A stretch of 7,075 nucleotides of DNA from assembly GCA_903932695.1 (NCBI GenBank), contig CAIZGZ010000171.1, forward strand, positions 1-7,075. Reading direction: 5' to 3'. Shown here one piece after another: positions 1-6,249 of this stretch. The notes beneath the pieces were generated by a model. That model had not been told where the DNA came from. It did not search any database and saw only the letters and a program-made list of their open reading frames with translations. Origin of the DNA: an uncultured Actinomycetes bacterium (GTDB lineage Bacteria; Actinomycetota; Actinomycetes; Nanopelagicales; Nanopelagicaceae). The translations under genes were made by a program, and so were the position numbers. The number at the start of each line of letters is the position of its first letter. The stretch's first letter is position 1.

Positions 1-676
1 ATTGTTCGTCACGGCTGAAGATGATTCGATCATGCAGGCGTGAGTAGCGGCCTTGCCAGAATTCAATGCTGCGCGGCGTCACGCCAAAGCCGCCCCAGTG
101 GGGCGGAGTCGGAACCGAACTCCCTTCGGGATAACGCTCTGCAAACTCTTGATAGCGAGCCTCGAGCACCTCACGGGAGGCAAGCTCGTCGGATTGAGAA
201 CTGGCCCAGGCTCCGATCTGACTACCCCAAGGGCGCGAAGCAAAGTATTGATCGGTCACCTCTTGCGCTACCTTGACTGCGCTACCTTTCACAATCACCT
301 GTCGTTCCATGGCATACCACGGGAAGAGCAAGGCGACGTGAGGATTAAATTGGATCTGGCGACCCTTGGCCGATTGGTAATTTGTGTAGAAGGTGAAGCA
401 CTCGCCATCGACATCTTTCAAGAGCACGGTTCGGGATGCGGGCGCGACATCCCCGTTCTGGTCGGCTTCAATGGTGGAAAGCACCATGGCGTTGGCTTCA
501 ACGATCACCGGATTGAGGGCGGCCTCTGCCAGCCAGCGCGAGAACTGTTCTAGCGGGTTGGTGTGGAGCGCGCTTTCGTGGAGACCAGCCTCGCCATAGG
601 AACGGCGCATCTGGCGGATCGCATCACGGTCTAGCGGGTTAGGCAGCTCTGAACTCATAGGTGTATCTAACGTCAC
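1..676 (-). CDS. pdxH: Pyridoxamine 5'-phosphate oxidase, C-terminus cut by window edge
   Basis: FMN-dependent cytosolic enzyme that oxidises pyridoxamine/pyridoxine 5'-phosphate to pyridoxal 5'-phosphate (vitamin B6 salvage and last step of one PLP route). Family landmarks are all visible: IRQMRRSYG and NPLEQF near residues 20-45, the FMN segment RTVLLK (82-87), FYTNYQSAKG (96-105), FPWYAMERQV (118-127), the RPWGSQIGAWAS block (148-159), PPHWGGFGV (191-199) and the substrate-binding RLHDR (213-217, with Arg213 and His215). 225 codons lie in the window; compared with the E. coli protein, which ends roughly nine residues further on, only the extreme C-terminus is missing. I chose the GTG at 674-676 because GGGAG lies 8 nt upstream. 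The in-frame ATG at 656-658 (six codons later) has no ribosome binding site. Divergent from the citrate synthase gene, an arrangement I recall from other Actinobacteria. Function is secure; only the exact start is in doubt. Confidence 0.96.
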   Translation of the reverse strand, partial: MTLDTPMSSELPNPLDRDAIRQMRRSYGEAGLHESALHTNPLEQFSRWLAEAALNPVIVEANAMVLSTIEADQNGDVAPASRTVLLKDVDGECFTFYTNYQSAKGRQIQFNPHVALLFPWYAMERQVIVKGSAVKVAQEVTDQYFASRPWGSQIGAWASSQSDELASREVLEARYQEFAERYPEGSSVPTPPHWGGFGVTPRSIEFWQGRYSRLHDRIIFSRDEQ

Positions 677-684
677 TTTCCGTT

Positions 685-689
685 CTCCC
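685..689 (-). promoter_or_regulatory. Ribosome binding site of pdxH, supports GTG start
   Basis: GGGAG read on the minus strand, 8 nt before the GTG at 676. It favours this start over the ATG at 658, whose upstream bases carry no purine-rich site. Confidence 0.6.
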
Positions 690-700
690 GCTATTCGCCG

Positions 701-723
701 CCAGGGGGTGGCATGCCAGGGGG
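701..723. repeat. Direct repeat CCAGGGGG x2 flanking a palindrome
   Basis: CCAGGGGG occurs at 701-708 and again at 716-723, a period of 15 bp. Between and overlapping the copies is the perfect 10-bp palindrome TGGCATGCCA (709-718). This lies 25-47 bp upstream of the pdxH start and 85-107 bp upstream of the citrate synthase start. Identity of the repeats is seen directly; a role as a regulator binding site in the divergent promoter region is inference. Confidence 0.5.
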
Positions 724-761
724 CAGAAGATGGAGAATAGGAGCATATTCACCAAGCTAGC

Positions 762-773
762 CGGTGGCCACCG
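762..773. repeat. Perfect 12-bp palindrome upstream of citrate synthase
   Basis: CGGTGGCCACCG is its own reverse complement and ends 34 nt before the GTG start of the citrate synthase gene, close to where a promoter or the start of the mRNA would lie. It could be a regulator site or a short hairpin in the leader. No convincing -35/-10 pair was found in this gap for either gene. Confidence 0.4.
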
Positions 774-795
774 ACCGTGACCGCCCGGCACTCTT

Positions 796-802
796 AGAGG
801 AG
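796..802 (+). promoter_or_regulatory. Ribosome binding site of citrate synthase
   Basis: AGAGGAG, 5 nt before the GTG at 808-810; it fixes the start of the downstream gene. Confidence 0.7.
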
Positions 803-807
803 TTCTT

Positions 808-1923
808 GTGAGCGATGATTTCAAGCCAGGGCTAGAAGGCGTAATCGCCTTTGAATCGACCATTGCTGAGCCAGATAAAGAAGGCAGCGCGCTTCGCTAT
901 CGCGGAGTCGATATCGAAGACCTTGTTGGTCGCGTGACCTTTGGCAATGTCTGGGGTCTGCTCGTTGACGATGAATTTAATCCAGGACTTCCACCTGCAG
1001 AACCATTCCCGTTGCCAGTTCACTCCGGAGATGTGCGCGTTGATGTGCAATCTGCGATCGCTATGTTGGCACCTGCTTGGGGTTTTAAGCCGCTTCTTGA
1101 TATCTCCGACGATGAGGCGCGTTCGAATCTCGCTCGAGCTTCGGTGATGGTGCTCTCGTATGTCGCACAAGCTGCGCGCGGAGTCATCGAACCTGCTGTT
1201 CCTCAATCTGAGATTGATAAGGCGCACACCGTTGTTGAGCGCATGATGATCCGTTGGCGCGGAGAACCTGATCCACTTCACGTTCGTGCGATCGATGCCT
1301 ACTTTGTCTCTGCTGCAGAACACGGCATGAATGCTTCAACATTCACGGCTCGCGTGATTGCATCGACTGGTGCAGATGTTGCGGCATCTCTCTCTGGCGC
1401 AATTGGTGCGATGTCTGGCCCACTTCACGGTGGAGCACCTGCTCGCGTACTTTCGATGATTGAAGGCGTAGAGAAGTTGGGCGATGCCCGGGCATACGTC
1501 AAGGGAATTATGGATCGCGGCGAGCGGTTGATGGGCTTTGGCCATCGCGTCTATCGCGCGGAAGATCCACGTGCCCGCACTTTGCGTCGCACCGCAAAAG
1601 AGCTTAACGCGCCACGTTATGAAGTTGCGCTCGCTCTTGAGCAGGCTGCGCTCGCTGAGTTGCACGAACGCCATCCAGAGCGCGTCCTTGAGACCAACGT
1701 TGAGTTCTGGGCCGCGATTGTGCTTGATTTTGCTCAAGTCCCAGCGCCGCTCTTTACCTCAATGTTTACGGCTGCTCGTACTGCGGGTTGGTCAGCGCAC
1801 ATCTTGGAGCAGAAGCGCACAGGCCGCTTGATCCGTCCATCTGCACGCTACGTAGGCCCTGGTCCACGTAAGCCTCAAGATGTAAAGGGCTGGGACGATA
1901 CCGTTCACGCTCTTCACAACTAA
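808..1923 (+). CDS. Citrate synthase, actinobacterial short type (citrate synthase 2)
   Basis: Condenses acetyl-CoA (or a related acyl-CoA) with oxaloacetate at the entry to the TCA cycle; cytosolic. 371 residues, shorter than the roughly 430-residue E. coli-type enzyme and typical of the small type. Visible landmarks: LRYRGVDIEDL (29-39), EHGMNAS (171-177), GPLHGG with catalytic His207, GFGHRVY with His246 followed by DPRA, and the C-terminal SAHILEQKRTGRLIRPSA stretch that holds substrate/CoA-binding arginines. The position of the third catalytic residue, Asp in NVDF of E. coli (Asp362), is Glu299 here (NVEF). I recall NVEFWAA from other actinobacterial citrate synthase 2 proteins (CitA-like), so this is probably a lineage trait rather than damage. 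The GTG start has a good ribosome binding site. A photolyase gene follows after 6 nt, probably in one transcript. 2-Methylcitrate synthase activity cannot be excluded from sequence alone, but no prp genes are nearby. Confidence 0.95.
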   Translation: MSDDFKPGLEGVIAFESTIAEPDKEGSALRYRGVDIEDLVGRVTFGNVWGLLVDDEFNPGLPPAEPFPLPVHSGDVRVDVQSAIAMLAPAWGFKPLLDISDDEARSNLARASVMVLSYVAQAARGVIEPAVPQSEIDKAHTVVERMMIRWRGEPDPLHVRAIDAYFVSAAEHGMNASTFTARVIASTGADVAASLSGAIGAMSGPLHGGAPARVLSMIEGVEKLGDARAYVKGIMDRGERLMGFGHRVYRAEDPRARTLRRTAKELNAPRYEVALALEQAALAELHERHPERVLETNVEFWAAIVLDFAQVPAPLFTSMFTAARTAGWSAHILEQKRTGRLIRPSARYVGPGPRKPQDVKGWDDTVHALHN

Positions 1924-1929
1924 CGCTTC

Positions 1930-3297
1930 GTGAGCGAACGTTCACTCTTCTGGTTTCGAAGGGATCTGCGACTAGCAGATAACCCAGCGCTCCTCGCTGC
2001 GCTTGATGAGGGCAAAGATTGTTTGGCGATCTTTGTCATGGATCTTGAGATCGCCGAGCGTTCTGGTCCGTATCGCCGCGCATACCTTGCCGATTCGCTT
2101 CGCCGCCTTGATGAATCACTTGGCGGTCGCTTGGCTGTCATCAATGGTCGTGCGCACGAGGTAATCCCGCGCGTCGTGAAAGATTATGGAATTACATCAA
2201 TCCATGCCGCAAAGTCCTTTACGCGATATGGATTAACCGATGAAGCGGCGCTAGCAGCTGCAGGCGTAGAGATTGAATACACCGGTTCGAGTTATGCAGT
2301 AGCTCCCGGTCGAGTTCGCAAACCAGATGGTACGAACTATCGCGTTTACACACCATTTTGGCGGGCGTGGATGACGCATGGTTGGCGGGCACCAGTCGCA
2401 GCGCCGAAAAATCCGAATTTTGTCGCACCCAAAAAAGGTGACCGAGAATTTCCAGATTGGGCCTCACCAGTTGGATCGGCGCTACAAGAAGCGGGTGAGA
2501 GCGCAGCACTAGCTCGCTTTGCTCACTTTCTCAAAGCTGGTGTCGATCGCTATGACCAAGATCGAAATTCACCTGGCATTGCTGGCACCAGCCGTTTGAG
2601 TCCACACCTTCGTTGGGGTGAGATTCATCCTCGCACCATCTTGGCGAAGCTCAATCAGAGTTCTGCGCATGAGGTCTATCGCAAAGAGATTGCCTGGCGT
2701 GAGTTTTATGCAGATGTTCTTCACCACTACCCACATACCGACCATGACTATTACGCCCCGCAATTTAAGGCGATGAGGTATGACCAGCCTGGTGCAAAGT
2801 TTGAAGCCTGGTGCAATGGCAAGACAGGGTATCCGATTGTTGATGCCGCGATGCGCCAATTGGTTGCAGAAGGATGGATGCATAATCGCACTCGAATGGT
2901 TGTCGCTTCATTCCTTGTGAAAGACCTTCACATTGAGTGGCAGCATGGTGCTGATTTCTTCATGAAATATCTGATCGATAACGATGTCGCCTCCAACGCT
3001 CATGGTTGGCAGTGGACTGCTGGTTGTGGCACCGATGCCTCTCCCTACTATCGAGTCTTTAATCCGATCGAACAAGGCAAGCGGTTTGACCCTGAGGGGG
3101 GTTACATTCGCAAGTACGTTCCGGAGCTCGCACATCTCCAAGCGCCAGATATCCACGAGCCGTGGTCTGTGTTAGATGGCTATAGCAACGGCTACTGTGA
3201 GCGAATTGTGGATCACGCAGCTGAGCGATTGGAATCGCTGGCACGACTTGAAGAGATCAAGGTTGCCAAAGAACTACCCCCAACGAACCGCGCTTAG
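1930..3297 (+). CDS. phr: Deoxyribodipyrimidine photolyase (class I CPD photolyase)
   Basis: Light-driven flavoenzyme that splits UV-induced cyclobutane pyrimidine dimers. 455 residues, near the usual 450-480. The N-terminal antenna (alpha/beta) domain opens with WFRRDLRLADNPAL (8-21). The helical FAD domain begins around residue 200: DRNSPGIAGTSRLSPHLRWG (211-230), AWREFY (255-260), GKTGYPIVDAAMRQL (297-311), GWMHNR (315-320), then DVASNAHGWQW and GTDASPYYRVFNP. Asn356 matches the flavin-N5-contacting Asn378 of E. coli. Of the electron-transfer tryptophans, Trp360 and Trp337 match E. coli Trp382 and Trp359, but Trp306 aligns with Tyr284. I cannot tell which antenna cofactor it binds. The GTG start gives the conserved N-terminus but has no clear ribosome binding site, which suggests coupling to the citrate synthase 6 nt upstream. 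Its last 41 bp overlap the convergent GGDEF gene. Confidence 0.96.
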   Translation: MSERSLFWFRRDLRLADNPALLAALDEGKDCLAIFVMDLEIAERSGPYRRAYLADSLRRLDESLGGRLAVINGRAHEVIPRVVKDYGITSIHAAKSFTRYGLTDEAALAAAGVEIEYTGSSYAVAPGRVRKPDGTNYRVYTPFWRAWMTHGWRAPVAAPKNPNFVAPKKGDREFPDWASPVGSALQEAGESAALARFAHFLKAGVDRYDQDRNSPGIAGTSRLSPHLRWGEIHPRTILAKLNQSSAHEVYRKEIAWREFYADVLHHYPHTDHDYYAPQFKAMRYDQPGAKFEAWCNGKTGYPIVDAAMRQLVAEGWMHNRTRMVVASFLVKDLHIEWQHGADFFMKYLIDNDVASNAHGWQWTAGCGTDASPYYRVFNPIEQGKRFDPEGGYIRKYVPELAHLQAPDIHEPWSVLDGYSNGYCERIVDHAAERLESLARLEEIKVAKELPPTNRA

Positions 3298-4666
3298 CTT
3301 CGTACATGGCTTGATCGGCTCGCTGCAATAGCTCGCCATTGCCATCATTGATCACTCGCCCGATGCTGATATCAATCGTGATGGCTGAGCCATCGATAAA
3401 GAATGGATAGCTCAAAGTAGCTCGCAGTGCTTGGGCGCACTCAAGCCCATGAAGCGGCGGCCCATAGACGATTGCGGCAAATTCATCTCCGCCAAGTCGC
3501 GCCAACATTGTCTGGCCATCGGTGACTCTTTGAAATCGAATCGCAATCTGTTGCAATAATCGATCGCCAACTTCGTGCCCTAAGGTGTCGTTGATCGCCT
3601 TGAACCCATCTAAGTCCATCAGCAATAGCGATAAGTCTCGTTCTCCTGCGCCGGCAAGTTCGGCAAGGAAATGACGTCGATTTGCCAGGCCGGTGAGTTC
3701 GTCGGTCCGGGCAAGGATTCGATCGCCTGCAGCGTGTCGCGCTGTTCGCAGGGCGAGTGCCATGCGAATAAACGAGAGTGTAATCGTCAACAAAGCCGGA
3801 AGTAGAGCGACCAGAGGGATTGCGCTGCGCCTAGTTGCAGAAACACCCAAAACGATCGCTGTAAAGATCAGTGAGATTGTTGCCGCTACCGAACTCACGC
3901 GCTCATTTGTGGGTTCATCTTCACTGCCGTGATGCCAGAGCGATTCAGCGATGAGCGCGATACCAAGTAACCACCCATCATCCAGTAACGAGGCGAATGC
4001 ATAACCTGTTGTCGCGGATTTCCAGAGGAAGACCGCATCCGTCGCTGTAAATATCAAAATTCCGGTAAGGAAGATCGCGGACCGCATCCCTCGGTGGGTG
4101 AGGGCAACCAGTACCACCGCCATCGCAAGTAGTACTAAATCTCCGATTGGATAGACGATTGAGAAAAAGACGGTCGTAGAGCTTCCAGCAAATTGAGCCA
4201 TCGCACTTTTGAGAAGGAGCGATGCGATCATTGAAGAGGTGCCAAAGATGATGATAAAGGTGTCGAGGATTTCTATAGATGCAAAGCGGTTACGCGATGT
4301 CAGCGCTCGAAGCGTCCCAAAGAGAATGAGTGGATAGAAGAGTGAATACCCAATATCTACAAATGACGGAGCGAATTGATAGGTTGAAAATGAGTTTGAG
4401 CTCGAGATGGTCGATGCGATTGCCCAGAGAAATATCGCGAAGAAGATGCTGAGTGCTGCTAATCGATCGGTAAATATTGGCGCGGTGAGAGCCACCAGCG
4501 CTGCTGTGAATGCAACCAGGTTATAGAGAAGTACATCGGAGAATTTGGTGGGATTTGGAAAAATTGTTCGGATGACGAGGTGAAGCGCGAGAAGTGCGAA
4601 AGCGAGAAATCTCAGTTTGAGGTATCGTGCTTGTGTGCCGATGGCGTGAGCAAGCGGTCGCTTCAT
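3257..4666 (-). CDS. Polytopic membrane diguanylate cyclase (GGDEF domain)
   Basis: Predicted to make cyclic di-GMP from two GTP at the inner face of the cytoplasmic membrane. 469 residues. Residues 1-305 are membrane, with about ten hydrophobic stretches (near 18-36, 45-64, 70-88, 101-121, 132-153, 165-190, 196-215, 231-244, 258-276 and 282-305). I do not recognise a named sensor domain, but repeated Tyr-Pro/Asp patterns (YSLFYPL 107-113, YPIGDL 172-177) look like an ordered sensor. The GGDEF domain spans about 318-469: DELTGLANRRHF (322-333), metal and substrate residues in MDLDGFKAIND (350-360), intact LGGDEF (391-396) and the closing QAMYEAKRG. The usual RxxD inhibitory site five residues before the motif is absent (DGQT at 383-386). 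Active-site residues look complete, so it should be catalytic. There is no EAL or HD-GYP partner in the window. The start is plausible but has only a distant GAGGG. Divergent from the Rieske gene. Confidence 0.93.
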   Translation of the reverse strand: MKRPLAHAIGTQARYLKLRFLAFALLALHLVIRTIFPNPTKFSDVLLYNLVAFTAALVALTAPIFTDRLAALSIFFAIFLWAIASTISSSNSFSTYQFAPSFVDIGYSLFYPLILFGTLRALTSRNRFASIEILDTFIIIFGTSSMIASLLLKSAMAQFAGSSTTVFFSIVYPIGDLVLLAMAVVLVALTHRGMRSAIFLTGILIFTATDAVFLWKSATTGYAFASLLDDGWLLGIALIAESLWHHGSEDEPTNERVSSVAATISLIFTAIVLGVSATRRSAIPLVALLPALLTITLSFIRMALALRTARHAAGDRILARTDELTGLANRRHFLAELAGAGERDLSLLLMDLDGFKAINDTLGHEVGDRLLQQIAIRFQRVTDGQTMLARLGGDEFAAIVYGPPLHGLECAQALRATLSYPFFIDGSAITIDISIGRVINDGNGELLQRADQAMYEAKRGSLGVVLWQP

Positions 4667-4754
4667 CTAGCAAGGCTAGCCCTCACTTTTCGCAGTGAAT
4701 AGAGCAGCTTTGCGATGTGGGGACGACCAAGCGAGCCTCAAGGATTAAAGGAAA

Positions 4755-4760
4755 AGAGGG
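4755..4760 (+). promoter_or_regulatory. Ribosome binding site that sets the Rieske gene start
   Basis: AGAGGG, within the longer purine run GGAAAAGAGGG (4750-4760), 5 nt before GTG 4766. The upstream in-frame ATG at 4715 has no such site, so the shorter protein is preferred. Confidence 0.65.
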
Positions 4761-4765
4761 CAAAG

Positions 4766-5209
4766 GTGTATGACCCAACACGGAGAGTGGCGATCTGTAG
4801 CCTCCTGCTCGCCTCTTTGGGGATTACTGAGCTCCTTTCCGCTGCGCCAGAAGCCTCGGCTGCTGCCGGTTTCACGGAGTTAGGTTTCGGTAAATATCAG
4901 CTGGAGCTAGCGCAATTCCCAACGCTCAAACGAGTGGGCGCAGTGGTCACACTGCAATTGAAGGATGGATCTGCAATCGCGGTTCTACGCGAAAGCGCAT
5001 CAGCGCATGGTTATCGGGTTATTAGTCTGACCTGTCCGCACAATTATGCGACTGTCATGCGCGAGAGTGCGGATCAAGGAACTGGTTGGATTTGTACTGC
5101 ACATGGCGCGGAGTTTTCACTGCCCGGAAAAGTACTTCGCGGCCCTGCGAGAGCGGGTTTATATTCCTACCCACTCGCAGTGACCGCGAAGTTTTTAACT
5201 ATTGGTTGA
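4766..5209 (+). CDS. Small exported Rieske [2Fe-2S] protein with Tat-like signal
   Basis: Predicted electron-transfer protein on the outer face of the cytoplasmic membrane. 147 residues from the GTG start; an in-frame ATG at 4715 would add 17 residues but lacks a ribosome binding site. The N-terminus has a twin-arginine signal: TRR at about 5-7, a hydrophobic core to about 25 and a likely cleavage after ASA near 32-34. Tat export suits a protein that receives its iron-sulfur cluster in the cytoplasm. The cluster ligands are clear: CPH (Cys90, His92) and CTAH (Cys110, His113), with 17 residues between His92 and Cys110. A later GPAR followed by YSYPL resembles the end of the fold. Neither of the two disulfide cysteines of high-potential Rieske proteins (CTHxGC and CPCH forms) is present. 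It is not a QcrA subunit: it is too short and no cytochrome bc genes adjoin. The redox partner is unknown. Confidence 0.82.
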   Translation: MYDPTRRVAICSLLLASLGITELLSAAPEASAAAGFTELGFGKYQLELAQFPTLKRVGAVVTLQLKDGSAIAVLRESASAHGYRVISLTCPHNYATVMRESADQGTGWICTAHGAEFSLPGKVLRGPARAGLYSYPLAVTAKFLTIG

Positions 5210-5219
5210 GTTGCAGAGA

Positions 5220-5957
5220 TTACAACCCGGTCTTGCAGGCAACCGCAAGCGCCTTTGTCGATGAGGTCAACGCATCCTTAGCAGCTGCATATCCACCGCC
5301 AGGGCCAGTCAAGGTTGTGAGTTGTGAAGTCAGGTTAGCGATATTTGCATTGGCGTTAGTGACAGCATTGGTCAAGATTGTTTGCTCATGAGTCAAGATC
5401 TGGATCAATGAAGAACGGCGTGTGATTGCGGTAGCCCAGAGAGCTTTATCGCCAGCAACAGTTGTTGCGGCAAGTGCAGCTTGGTCTGCAGCAAGTCGTG
5501 CCTGGAGTGCAGCGATCGCAGCAGGTAGGCCGGTTGCATTAACCGGTGTCTTTGTCTTCTGATCGGTGTAGATGAAATATTGCTTTGCATTTGCCTTATC
5601 AAGCGCAGCTTGTGCAGTGGTGAGCTCTAACTTGTTGGTAGATAGTGCGAGATTGAGTTGGGATAGGACACCAGCGCTGGTTGTGCTGGCAGAGAGTGCG
5701 ACCTGATATGCAGAGTAGTTATTGGCGCAATTTGCGGTAATCCAGACCAACTTCTTTGAGGTAGGAGCAAGTGGGTTTGTCGCGCAGGTGTACTTAGTTG
5801 CACCGGTACTCGCCTTTGCACCCGAAGTTGTGCACGCAGCGCCTTGCTTAACGGCAGCTGCTTGGGCAGGAGCAACGCTGACTGCAGCGATACCTGCAAG
5901 CAGGGTGGTCGCTAGCGCGAGGCCAAGCGCCTTCTTTGTTGAAATACGTGCTGACAT
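5220..5957 (-). CDS. Secreted Ala/Thr-rich coiled-coil protein, function unknown
   Basis: I do not recognise a named family. From the ATG at 5955-5957 it has 245 residues; AGGAGG sits 6 nt upstream. Two further in-frame ATGs upstream (5982-5984 and 5961-5963) lack a spaced site; the second overlaps the AGGAGG-ATG junction. Residues 1-33 form a textbook Sec signal peptide: basic ARISTKK, hydrophobic core, and APAQA before the cut. Residues 37-77 hold three cysteines (42, 58, 77) and a CTTSG...YTC...KLVWI pattern that I recall loosely as a small module in secreted proteins of aquatic Actinobacteria. Residues about 88-215 are Ala/Leu/Gln/Thr-rich and probably alpha-helical coiled coil (AALQARLAADQAALA, NANIANLTSQLTTL). 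A fourth cysteine (241) lies near the end and could pair with an earlier one. There is no LPxTG or membrane anchor, so it is likely released or cell-wall associated. Convergent with the Rieske gene, with 10 nt between. Confidence 0.85.
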   Translation of the reverse strand: MSARISTKKALGLALATTLLAGIAAVSVAPAQAAAVKQGAACTTSGAKASTGATKYTCATNPLAPTSKKLVWITANCANNYSAYQVALSASTTSAGVLSQLNLALSTNKLELTTAQAALDKANAKQYFIYTDQKTKTPVNATGLPAAIAALQARLAADQAALAATTVAGDKALWATAITRRSSLIQILTHEQTILTNAVTNANANIANLTSQLTTLTGPGGGYAAAKDALTSSTKALAVACKTGL

Positions 5958-5963
5958 CTGCAT

Positions 5964-5969
5964 CCTCCT
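5964..5969 (-). promoter_or_regulatory. Ribosome binding site of the secreted protein gene
   Basis: A perfect AGGAGG on the minus strand, 6 nt before the ATG at 5957. It decides the start at 5957 over the ATG at 5984. Confidence 0.8.
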
Positions 5970-6023
5970 GGAGTGCGTACTCATACCTGGTAAGAACCGG
6001 TCTGGTTAGGTCGTAATGCCCCA

Positions 6024-6057
6024 ATTCTAGAGCGGCGCACCCCGAACGACTGGTCAA
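6024..6057 (-). promoter_or_regulatory. Possible promoter of the secreted protein gene
   Basis: On the minus strand TAGAAT (6024-6029) matches the TATAAT -10 box at five of six positions and would start a leader of about 60 nt. TTGACC (6052-6057) resembles a -35 box, but the 22-bp spacer is too long for a standard promoter. The -10 alone may be used, as in many actinobacterial promoters. Weak support. Confidence 0.3.
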
Positions 6058-6249
6058 TTGGTGCTATTCAGCGGTGAAATTACTGTGAATCTCAATTTTA
6101 GGAGCTGATCCCTATTTTTCACACACTCGATTAACCACGTACCGGGCGTTGGCTGCCCAAAGCTCCTGTGCGGGGATCTGGGTAAAAAGTTTTCCACAGC
6201 AATTTGAGGTCCACGAAACTTCTAGCCTCCAGCGAATTAACCTCATCAG

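Larger units (their letters stand above)
5958..6249. other. Intergenic region, largely unassigned
   Basis: The left part (to about 6057) is the leader and possible promoter of the secreted protein gene. In the rest I see no tRNA, no long inverted repeat, no T-tract terminator and no convincing open frame. A stop codon (TAA 6238-6240) lies in frame just before the toxin gene. The promoter for the toxin gene must lie here but cannot be placed confidently; TAACCT at 6238-6243 could act as a -10 for a leaderless message starting near 6250. Confidence 0.5.

Noticed and set aside
211..220. CTCCGATCTG, a 10-bp match to the 3' end of tRNA-Arg, as a possible att site
   Set aside because: It lies inside conserved pdxH coding sequence, is in the opposite orientation to the tRNA, and is short enough to arise by chance.
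53..553. Long plus-strand open frame opposite pdxH
   Set aside because: Shadow of pdxH: the minus strand carries every conserved motif of the family, and the plus frame shows no recognisable protein or ribosome site.
832..1323. Minus-strand open frame of 163 codons opposite citrate synthase
   Set aside because: Shadow frame; the plus-strand product is a full-length conserved enzyme and the minus product has no domain features.
4664..4682. GCTAG repeats just before the GGDEF gene start as an operator
   Set aside because: GCTAGC is a short self-complementary word occurring twice by likely chance; the arms do not extend.
6144..6158. GGGC...GCCC hairpin as a terminator
   Set aside because: Only 4 bp of stem and no T-tract after it.
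6100..6167. Inverted repeat AGGAGCT / AGCTCCT
   Set aside because: 7-bp arms separated by more than 50 bp, with neighbouring matches in the wrong order to extend the stem; likely chance.
6175..6182. GATCTGGG, an 8-bp match to the tRNA-Arg 3' end left of the TA module
   Set aside because: It is inverted relative to the tRNA, whereas att repeats flanking an island should be direct, and it is too short to be meaningful.
6190..6198. TTTTCCACA as a DnaA box
   Set aside because: One mismatch to the TTATNCACA consensus, a single copy, and no AT-rich unwinding region or dnaA/dnaN context.
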